Below, piece by piece: positions 17,534 through 23,351 of a DNA stretch of 64,000 bases (positions within the stretch are counted from its first letter, which is position 1; each line of letters starts with the position of its first letter). Below the pieces are notes generated by a model, which did not search any database, was not told the origin of the DNA, and was given only the letters and a program-made list of their open reading frames with translations. The stretch covers positions 124,001 to 188,000 of the forward strand of contig NZ_CAKMMG010000003.1 in the NCBI RefSeq assembly GCF_927798115.1, written 5' to 3'. Made by a program: the position numbers and the translations under genes. Origin of the DNA: Paenibacillus auburnensis. GTDB taxonomy: Bacteria; Bacillota; Bacilli; Paenibacillales; Paenibacillaceae.

Positions 17534-18121
17534 ATGGCAAGAAACAAAGAATTCGATACCAATCTCGTACTGCATAAAGCGATGGAGGTGTTCGGGCATT
17601 ATGGCTATGAAGGAACCTCCATGCAGCTTTTGCTCGAGGGCCTCGGCATTGCCCGTCAAAGTCTGTACGATACGTATGGCACGAAACGCGACCTTTTCCT
17701 AAAGGCGGTTAATCATTATGTGAATGAAAAGTCCTCTGCGGTAGTCGCTTATTTGGCGGAGACGGCGTCTGTGAAGAAAGCAATTACGGATATATTCGAG
17801 GTTATCGGTGAGACGCTCAGAGACGAGCAGCATCGCAAGGAGTGCTTCATTCTCTATAGCGCTATTGACCAGGTTCCGCATGACCCCGAAATTGCCGTGC
17901 TGTTCAATGAGGATAAAAAACGGCTGGAGCAGGCACTTTACGATGCTCTGGTCCGGGGAGTGCAGCAGGGCGAGTTCAGCGCCAACCGGGATTTGCAGGC
18001 GCTAGCCCGGTACTTGTACCATGCACGCTACGGGCTAACACAAGCGGCCAAATTGTCGGATGATCCGCTCGTCATCGAGCAAATTACTAAGATTACGTTA
18101 TCTGTGCTGGACCAAGAATGA
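17534..18121 (+). CDS. TetR-family transcriptional repressor
   Basis: This 195-residue protein has an N-terminal TetR helix-turn-helix (about 10-50: FGHYGYEGTSMQLLLEGLGI followed by ARQSLYDTYGTKRDLFL). The C-terminal TetR_C-like ligand domain contains FILYSAIDQVPHDPEIA. It probably represses both the SnoaL-like gene and the MFS pump through the matching operators at 16927 and 18160, and is released by a small-molecule ligand. The start is ATG 17534 (MARNKEFDTN), 9 bases after AAGGCGG; an upstream in-frame start at 17480 has no ribosome site. Confidence 0.93.
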   Translation: MARNKEFDTNLVLHKAMEVFGHYGYEGTSMQLLLEGLGIARQSLYDTYGTKRDLFLKAVNHYVNEKSSAVVAYLAETASVKKAITDIFEVIGETLRDEQHRKECFILYSAIDQVPHDPEIAVLFNEDKKRLEQALYDALVRGVQQGEFSANRDLQALARYLYHARYGLTQAAKLSDDPLVIEQITKITLSVLDQE

Positions 18122-18159
18122 AGCGTCGCAAGGGGCTTCATTCCTTTTTACCCATTCCA

Positions 18160-18171
18160 GACCGAATGGTC
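18160..18171. promoter_or_regulatory. TetR-type operator, site 2
   Basis: GACCGAATGGTC carries the same GACC-N4-GGTC arms and the same CA/CAAATAAA flanks as the site at 16927. It lies 52 bases before the MFS start codon and follows TTTACC by 9 bases, so it would cover the promoter region. Confidence 0.7.
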
Positions 18172-18222
18172 AAATAAAATTTATTGCAGACACTGTTGTC
18201 TGCACGCGAAGGAGACTCGAAC

Positions 18223-19650
18223 ATGAACGCAACAAAATACAAAGGATTGGCGCTATTTATATTGGCGGTCTCGCAGCTGGTCATGGCACTGGATTATACC
18301 ATTATTTTCGTGGCAATGCCGTCTCTGGGAAGTGAACTCGGATTTTCAGCGAATCATCTCCAGTGGGTGGTCAGTGCATATTCCCTTGCTTTCGGGGGTT
18401 TCCTGCTGATCGGCGGGCGTTTATCTGATTTGATGGGGAGAAGACGCATGTTCATAATCGCGATGGCGCTCTTCGGTCTCGGCTCGCTCATGGGCGGATT
18501 GGCAGAGTCGCAGCTTATGTTAATCGCGGCTAGAGGACTGCAAGGACTAGGCGGGGCGCTGCTGTCGCCGGCTACCTTATCGCTTATTATGTCAAACTTC
18601 AACGAGGGGCCGGAACGTAACCGTGCGATGGGCATCTGGGCATCCATGGGCGGTGTCGGCATGTCGCTTGGCCTGCTGCTTGGAGGGGCTCTAACGAGCT
18701 ACGTCGGATGGGAAGCGACCTTCCTGGTGAATGTGCCGATTTCACTTCTAGCCGTTATTCTCGCACCGTTCGTATTGACTGAAAGCAAGGCACCGGCAGG
18801 CGCCAAGCATTATGATGCGGCTGGTACACTATCGGTAACTGCTGGTCTGCTAAGCGTTGTCTATTATTTGATTCAAGCACCGGTCGAAGGCTGGGTCAGC
18901 GCATCGGTACTTCCTTTCGCTTTGACCGGCGTGCTCCTGCTGGCTGCTTTCATAGCCATTGAAAAACGAACAAAGGAGCCGCTGATTTCCTTCCGCATGT
19001 TCCGCAATCGTAATCTTACAGGTGCAGCACTGACAGCGTTTCTGTTCTCGGCTTCATTCGGCTCGCTGTATTACTTCCTGACGCTGTATACGCAAGATGT
19101 GCTGCACTATTCGGCTATCCAATCGGGCTTTAGCTTCCTGCCGCTTACACTGAGTGCCTTCGTCGGCGCCAAACTCATCAATACCATGCTCGCAAAGGTC
19201 GGCGTGGCTGGTACGATCGCCGCAGGCATGGGGCTTGGAGCCGTCGGGTTCCTGATGCTGACGGGATTGTTTGCGAGCGGATCAGCTTGGAGTATCATTC
19301 CGGGTACAGTGATCATCGGTATCGGTCAGGCGCTAGTCTTTACAACGATGTTCATCGCGGGCAGCGCCGGTATTGAGCCGAACGAGCAAGGCATCGCTTC
19401 CGCACTGATCTCGACAGGTCAGCAAATCGGCGGAGCTATTGGTTTAGCGGTGATTATGGCAATTATCTCGGCAAGCCTGGGAACAGGATCAACTCTCGAA
19501 CACCTGCAGCCGGCGGATCTCAACTCCGCGATCCATACTGCGTTCCTGATCTCCGCTGCGACCACGCTGCTCGGCATTCTGGTAGCCTTCCTGGCCCTGA
19601 AGCAGCCAAAGCCGAAGTTGGATGAGATCAAGGTAACGGCAACTCATTGA
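18223..19650 (+). CDS. MFS drug efflux transporter, DHA2 family (14 TM)
   Basis: This 475-residue membrane protein has 14 predicted helices. The DHA2 motif A is LLIGGRLSDLMGRRRMF (about 63-79), and a motif-C-like GIWASMGGVGMSLGLLLGG lies near 145-163. Such pumps exchange protons for drugs, dyes or quinone-like toxicants. The start is ATG 18223 with AAGGAG 9 bases upstream; an earlier in-frame start at 18184 lies before that site. It is regulated through the TetR operator at 18160 and ends at the terminator at 19683-19728. Confidence 0.95.
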   Translation: MNATKYKGLALFILAVSQLVMALDYTIIFVAMPSLGSELGFSANHLQWVVSAYSLAFGGFLLIGGRLSDLMGRRRMFIIAMALFGLGSLMGGLAESQLMLIAARGLQGLGGALLSPATLSLIMSNFNEGPERNRAMGIWASMGGVGMSLGLLLGGALTSYVGWEATFLVNVPISLLAVILAPFVLTESKAPAGAKHYDAAGTLSVTAGLLSVVYYLIQAPVEGWVSASVLPFALTGVLLLAAFIAIEKRTKEPLISFRMFRNRNLTGAALTAFLFSASFGSLYYFLTLYTQDVLHYSAIQSGFSFLPLTLSAFVGAKLINTMLAKVGVAGTIAAGMGLGAVGFLMLTGLFASGSAWSIIPGTVIIGIGQALVFTTMFIAGSAGIEPNEQGIASALISTGQQIGGAIGLAVIMAIISASLGTGSTLEHLQPADLNSAIHTAFLISAATTLLGILVAFLALKQPKPKLDEIKVTATH

Positions 19651-19682
19651 GGGAGATGATTGTAACAGGACCGAAAATTATT

Positions 19683-19728
19683 AAAGCAGCAAAGACCTAG
19701 GGTGAGAACTCTAGGTCTTTGCTGCTTT
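19683..19728. terminator. Rho-independent terminator after the MFS gene
   Basis: An 18-bp perfect stem (19683-19700 with 19711-19728) with a 10-base loop and short T-rich end on both strands. It closes the TetR module, and the minus-strand Rhs relic runs into it from the other side. Confidence 0.85.
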
Positions 19729-19920
19729 TACAGTTCGTTCTTCACTATCCTTGTCGCCCAAATCCTCTTCATCGTTGCCGTCTGATTTACGTTCAATCCC
19801 TATATGGTTGCTGACAGGATCGTACAATTACGTCAGCTGTTCCAGGGTTTTCTGGAATTGATTACTGTGTCTCAGCTCTAAGAGCTGATCTGCGTCGTCA
19901 TATGTATATGTGCTTTCTCC
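19698..19920 (-). pseudogene. Rhs/YD-repeat relic, fragment 1
   Basis: On the minus strand the frame after a TGA at 19921-19923 reads STYTYDDADQLLELRHSNQ, then LEQLT-stop-LYDPVSNHIGIERKSDG. This is the classic YTYDxADxLLE ... YDxxGNRxGIExK YD-repeat pattern of Rhs/wall-associated proteins. An in-frame TAA interrupts it, there is no start, and the end runs into the 19683-19728 terminator. It is a remnant of a large surface protein. Adjacent sequence 19921-20002 contains only the terminator of the next minus-strand pseudogene. Confidence 0.7.
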
Positions 19921-19957
19921 TCAAGGGACTTGTGATTTTTTTTTAAAGACAAAAAGA

Positions 19958-19990
19958 AACCACATGGAGTTGTTACACTCGCATGTGGTT
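19958..19990 (-). terminator. Terminator after the immunity-like pseudogene
   Basis: The stem AACCACATG (19958-19966) pairs with CATGTGGTT (19982-19990). On the minus strand it is followed by UCUUUUUGUCUUUAAAAAA. It lies 12 bases beyond the ancestral stop of the minus-strand pseudogene. Confidence 0.65.
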
Positions 19991-20002
19991 AGCTCAATAC
20001 TT

Positions 20003-20582
20003 CTATAAATATTCTTTCCAGGTATTAAACAGATCAAAAAGTTGATTTTCATTTGCACTTTTTTCTATTTCACTAAGAGAGCAATTATTTACAACCGCAA
20101 TAGGATTTAACCCAGCTTTCTTGAATCCTGTAGATAATAGGTCGATTAACATACACATAATTCTTTGGTTTATATAGTATTCCCCATTTCAAAGTACTAT
20201 TTTCATTTAAAAAAACTGCTCCAAAATAGATGCCGACATCAATAATTAGCGAACTTGTCATATCACTAAATTTGAGTGTCTTGCTAGAGACCTCTTACTT
20301 CAGCCAGTCAGGAACTGCATCTATGTCTTCTTCTAACTCTTCCTCCGTTTTAGGAACCATTTCTATTTGCTGAATAAACCAAGACCACAGTTTAACTAAT
20401 GATTCCTGAGACAAATTCAAATCCTCTTTATTGCCTCCCTTAGTCTCTACATAAAAAGCAGTTAGGGTTTCAATTCTCTCAGGTGCCTGTGAAGTGAACC
20501 AATCAAAATAATGGTTTGCTTCTCTTTTCGTCATAATATCAAATGGTATGATTTCAAAGGGTGCTACTAACTTCGGATACAA
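20003..20582 (-). pseudogene. Broken immunity-like gene of the Rhs locus
   Basis: The first 95 codons (TTG start at 20582 with GAGGTG 8-9 bases upstream; FEIIPFDIMTKREANHYFDW) end at TAA 20295-20297. The same frame then continues for about 60 more sense codons (KTLKFSDMTSSLIIDVGIYF, WGILYKPKNYVYVNRP). A frameshift near 20130-20140 moves the reading to a frame giving FKKAGLNPIAVVNNCSLSEI and LFNTWKEYL-stop at 20003. So one gene of about 190 codons has acquired a premature stop and a frameshift. The sequence resembles small cytoplasmic proteins that accompany Rhs-type toxins in Bacillales; an immunity role is inference from position. Confidence 0.7.
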
Positions 20583-20606
20583 AACGACTCACCTCATTAA
20601 TCGTTA

Positions 20607-20675
20607 TTAGCTTTCTGCACACTTGCTTGTGCTGTGAACAGGCTCAGCGTCGCTTCTGACTTGAATTTCATCCAT
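20607..20675 (-). CDS. Possible 22-residue small ORF
   Basis: ATG at 20675 follows AAGGTGG by 7 bases and opens a 22-codon frame (MDEIQVRSDAEP...KCAES) ending 24 bases before the immunity-like pseudogene start. The ribosome site is good, but nothing else supports a function. It may be a remnant of another toxin-locus gene. Confidence 0.25.
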   Translation of the reverse strand: MDEIQVRSDAEPVHSTSKCAES

Positions 20676-20687
20676 TTTCAGACCACC

Positions 20688-20897
20688 TTATAATACATTA
20701 ATTATGAAACCAAAAAACAATATAAAACTGATCAGAAGTAATATACAACCAAATATTCTTTTAAATACTATAACAATAACTGGAGGATCTTTAACTGGCT
20801 TCATTAATTCATATGTTTTATAGTGTCTCATATATTTAGGGAAACATATAAATCCTATGCCAATTAGAAAAATTACAATTGCTTCGATAAGTAACAT
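20688..20897 (-). CDS. Small two-helix membrane protein
   Basis: This 69-residue protein has two hydrophobic helices (about 3-20, LIEAIVIFLIGIGFICF; and 44-68, IVIVFKRIFGCILLLISFIL) joined by a basic loop. GAGGGA lies about 6 bases before the ATG. The base composition is AT-rich, like the surrounding Rhs remnants and unlike the flanking operons. It lies directly downstream of the broken Rhs fragment, the usual place for an immunity or accessory gene. No family recognised; function unknown. Confidence 0.55.
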   Translation of the reverse strand: MLLIEAIVIFLIGIGFICFPKYMRHYKTYELMKPVKDPPVIVIVFKRIFGCILLLISFILFFGFIINVL

Positions 20898-20917
20898 GAA
20901 AATCCCTCACGCAAATT

Positions 20918-21432
20918 TTATTTTTTTGGATTGATTACGATTTCACTATCTCGATTATTATTCATCTGAATATGTTGCCCTACCTTTGTTTCGAGTTTAT
21001 ATTCCCTTACAGGAGTTGCGATAGTTATCAAGGTTTCCACATACATTCCTTTTTCAGCCAACAGATTAACCAGGAAGGTCATGCTAAGGCGCTCACCGCC
21101 TGCACCGTACACCTTCCATTTACTGCTGTCTGCTTCCGAGACCTCGAGCGGCTCTGTAAGGCCAGGCTTAAGGCATTGATAAAGTTCAACTCCCAATGCT
21201 CTTTCTTGTACTGCTGATCCCATCCGTCCCGTGGTCCACCTGGATGCATGTCCGGATACTCTTCATCCGTCCAGCCGCATTTCTTCTTAAGTCCCGGTGG
21301 AATAAAGCCTGGTAGTACGACTTGGCAGTTTTCCGTCCCATTTTCGTTGCCATTGCCGTTGCCGTTACCATTGCCAGTACCGCCATGGGCGTAATCAATG
21401 GTCATCTTCATCCGATTACCATAGCTGTCGTG
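20918..21432 (-). pseudogene. Rhs/YD-repeat relic, fragment 2 (frameshifted)
   Basis: On the minus strand the frame begins with SYGNRMKMTIDYAHGG (a YD-repeat edge), runs through a (Gly-Asn)n linker and continues as CGWTDEEYPDMHPGG to HWELNFINALS near 21175. There one base is gained or lost. The other frame continues LKPGLTEPLEVSEADSSKWK and YGAGGERLSMTFLV, ending at 20918 with NNNRDSEIVINPKK. The joined product is a typical Rhs core-to-tip stretch, but it has no start and no N-terminal repeats, so it is a remnant. The gap 21433-21632 holds nothing else I recognise. Confidence 0.7.
21344..21384. repeat. Hexamer repeat encoding a Gly-Asn linker
   Basis: Degenerate tandem copies of a GGYAAC/GGTAAY hexamer (minus strand) encode GTGNGNGNGNGNENG in the Rhs relic. 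Such Gly-Asn linkers are common between the Rhs core and its variable tip. Confidence 0.6.
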
Positions 21433-21632
21433 GTGTAACAGGCAAGGTAATTTATTAGTCTAAAATAAAGAAAACCACAAGAGCATGTATCTCTCGCTTA
21501 CGGCAATTCTTGAAGCAAATTATTCCATTTTTTCCGAAGTTCCTACTAAAATGTCTATTTAAATTTACATTATTTAGCCGAAGCAAATGAAAGATCTATT
21601 AGCTTACCGCATTAAGTGTCCACAAATTCGTC

Positions 21633-22151
21633 CTAATCATTATTCCTTTCTTTTACGGAAATCATTATTTTAGACATTTTAAATAAATTAGCTTGATAAT
21701 GTTTGCCCTTTTTTGCATCTATATAACCTGGGTACAGAGAATACGTGTATATTTCACCATCCACTGTAATCTTAACTTTATCGCTGGTTTTGTACTGACT
21801 GTAACGATCGATAATCATAACCTCTTTTGAATGATAACCCAATACAAATGCATCCATTGAAAGTTTATATATATCATTAATCATGAAAAGAATTAAAATA
21901 ATTAAAGGAATTCCACTTATTAAAACAAAAACTATTCTTTTGAACAATCCATAAAATGATTTCAATTTCCTCATTAGAAATAGTGATAGTTCTACCAAAA
22001 CCAAATAAAAAATAATCCACTCACGAGTTAATTCGAAAAGAAGTGCCCTACGTTCATAGCCTTCATACCTATGAAAAAGTACCACTAGTATTAAACATAG
22101 AATTATTAAAAAAGATACTCTCAGGATATTCCTGAATTTAATTTTCATCAT
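21633..22151 (-). CDS. Membrane protein with C-terminal soluble domain, unknown function
   Basis: This 172-residue protein has three predicted membrane helices (about 8-27, 44-60 and 72-92) and a C-terminal domain of about 75 residues (KVKITVDGEIYTYSLYPGYI) likely to be outside the membrane. GAGGG lies 6 bases before the first ATG. The gene is AT-rich and stands between Rhs remnants, so it may be an immunity protein for a lost toxin tip. I do not recognise a family. The frame is intact. Confidence 0.6.
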   Translation of the reverse strand: MMKIKFRNILRVSFLIILCLILVVLFHRYEGYERRALLFELTREWIIFYLVLVELSLFLMRKLKSFYGLFKRIVFVLISGIPLIILILFMINDIYKLSMDAFVLGYHSKEVMIIDRYSQYKTSDKVKITVDGEIYTYSLYPGYIDAKKGKHYQANLFKMSKIMISVKERNND

Positions 22152-22220
22152 AAATTACCCTCATTTTAATTCTTGAGAAAAGCCAGTACCAGATATAATA
22201 GATACTGTTCTCTCTCTAAT

Positions 22221-22441
22221 TCATTTACCAAAAGTAGAACTTGTGACTGTTGATCTTCCTTCAACTAAGTTTGGAGTTTCAAAATACACATTACCAAAGT
22301 ATTTTGATATTTTCTTAAAAGAATCTTGGGTTACAATCCCATCAGCTTTTTCCGCGGATACCTTCTGCCCTGTGGGTATACCTGCCATTATCAATCCTGC
22401 GGCCAGTAGCCCTGCCAACCATTTTTCGATACACTCTTCAT
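22221..22441 (-). pseudogene. Truncated, frameshifted start of a secreted Rhs-type protein
   Basis: ATG at 22441 has an excellent AGGGGGAG site and begins MKSVSK, but a run of five A then shifts the frame. Restoring one A gives MKSVSKKWLAGLLAAGLIMA followed by GIPTGQKVSAEKADG, a clear Sec signal peptide. The frame continues only to FETPNLVEGRSTVTSSTFGK and stops at 22221. This looks like the exported start of the large Rhs protein whose remnants lie downstream, joined to a short end by deletion. It is preceded by a c-di-GMP riboswitch. Confidence 0.65.
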
Positions 22442-22469
22442 GCTTCTCCCCCTAAAAATGACAACAAAA

Positions 22470-22584
22470 AACCAAGCCTCTTGAGTAACCCGGCTGCCAG
22501 GCCATGAATGAGATCATGACGGAAGGCCCGTGGCTTTGCGTCCCCGACTTTCGTACGAGTTTGCCTTTGTTCAAGCACTTGGTT
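22470..22584 (-). promoter_or_regulatory. Cyclic-di-GMP-I (GEMM-I) riboswitch
   Basis: On the minus strand all landmarks of the class I c-di-GMP aptamer are present in order: GGCAAAC (22565-22559), a GAAA-capped helix, GGGACGCAAAGCCACGGG (22544-22527), a variable hairpin, and GGCAGCCGGGTTACT (22498-22484). The closing helix P1 pairs AACCAAG (22584-22578) with CTTGGTT (22476-22470) and runs straight into UUUUU, so P1 itself could act as a terminator stem. It sits 29 bases before the start of the broken secreted-protein gene. The aptamer looks intact although its gene is not. Confidence 0.85.
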
Positions 22585-22720
22585 TCCCATTGATAGTGCT
22601 TTATGTATAGTTAAAACGTCTGACATCATACAAAATTATACACAGAGCTACAAGTTATTACCATTGTATTTTTTATAGAACACATAGAAACTAAGTAGTT
22701 ACAATTATTCATGCAAAAAA

Positions 22721-22749
22721 GGCTCCCTTACCGTTACGGTAGCAGAGCC
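22721..22749 (-). terminator. Terminator downstream of the HesB-like gene
   Basis: The GGCTC/GAGCC outer stem and TACCG/CGGTA inner stem are followed on the minus strand by a U6 run. It lies about 180 bases after the HesB-like stop codon. The interval 22750-22926 shows no recognisable gene. Confidence 0.7.
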
Positions 22750-22926
22750 CTTATTGATTCATTGCTTATTCTTGTAAATACTCCATAGCTTGCAGGCGAG
22801 GACCTTAGTGTACACGCTTAAATCCTTTGTTCTTGTTAAGGCTCAATCTCAAAATCAGAGCTTGACTATCCGCCCAACATGCTTATCCATTGAATTCCCC
22901 ACTTGTCCGTTTCTTGATTTTTTCGC

Positions 22927-23226
22927 TTATTTTTCAAGAAAACCGGTAGATGGATTCGTGATAAAGAAGCCCTCTTGCGGCACATAAAAATATTGAATCC
23001 AAACGCCATCCAATAGCGGCTCACGCGTATCCAGCAAAACCTCGATCCCCTTGTCGGTAGCGACAATTTCATCATGCTCGGTTGGCGTATCAAGGGTCAC
23101 ATCATAATGGCCGTGATCCCCGTGATTCTGTGTAATGACTACACGAATCTTTTTGCCTTCCGCTTCCTGAGTGCTCAGCATATCCTTCAAAACTTTAGCT
23201 GCATTGCGATTAATTTTACATTTCAT
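22927..23226 (-). CDS. HesB/IscA-fold protein lacking the cluster-binding cysteines
   Basis: This 99-residue protein aligns by pattern with the HesB/IscA (Fe-S biogenesis) fold: INRNAAKVLKDML at the start, IRVVITQ, and the end GFFITNPSTGF. In true A-type carriers three conserved cysteines bind the cluster. Here the only Cys is at position 3, and the C-terminal CGCG motif is replaced by NPSTG. It is therefore unlikely to carry an Fe-S cluster by the usual route. An extended -10 promoter lies 44 bases upstream. The ATG at 23226 follows AGAGG with almost no spacer, so the start signal is weak. Confidence 0.7.
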   Translation of the reverse strand: MKCKINRNAAKVLKDMLSTQEAEGKKIRVVITQNHGDHGHYDVTLDTPTEHDEIVATDKGIEVLLDTREPLLDGVWIQYFYVPQEGFFITNPSTGFLEK

Positions 23227-23269
23227 CCTCTAGCGACCTCTATTCTTCTTAAGATACAGTAAGAAGCTT

Positions 23270-23278
23270 ATTATAACA
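23270..23278 (-). promoter_or_regulatory. Extended -10 promoter for the HesB-like gene
   Basis: On the minus strand TGTTATAAT combines a TG dinucleotide with a perfect -10 TATAAT, 44 bases before the start codon. The -35 region is only AT-rich, consistent with an extended -10 promoter. The gap 23227-23351 also separates this gene from the end of the Tad/T7SS run; no strong terminator for that run is visible. Confidence 0.5.
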
Positions 23279-23351
23279 TATATTAAGGTACTATATATAA
23301 TTTAGTGTAGAGAGTGAGTTGTCCACTTTGATGTTCTTTATTAGCTATGCC

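Noticed and set aside
21344-21384. Hexamer repeats as a possible CRISPR or satellite
   Set aside because: Only a 41-base degenerate codon repeat for a Gly-Asn linker; no spacers, no cas genes anywhere in the window.
22438-22629. 63-codon minus-strand ORF
   Set aside because: It covers the c-di-GMP riboswitch and its codons are explained by the conserved RNA sequence; no ribosome site suited to it.
19651-22720. Search for insertion sequences or phage att sites that might explain the Rhs decay
   Set aside because: No transposase frame, terminal inverted repeats or target-site duplications could be recognised; decay looks like point mutations and deletions.
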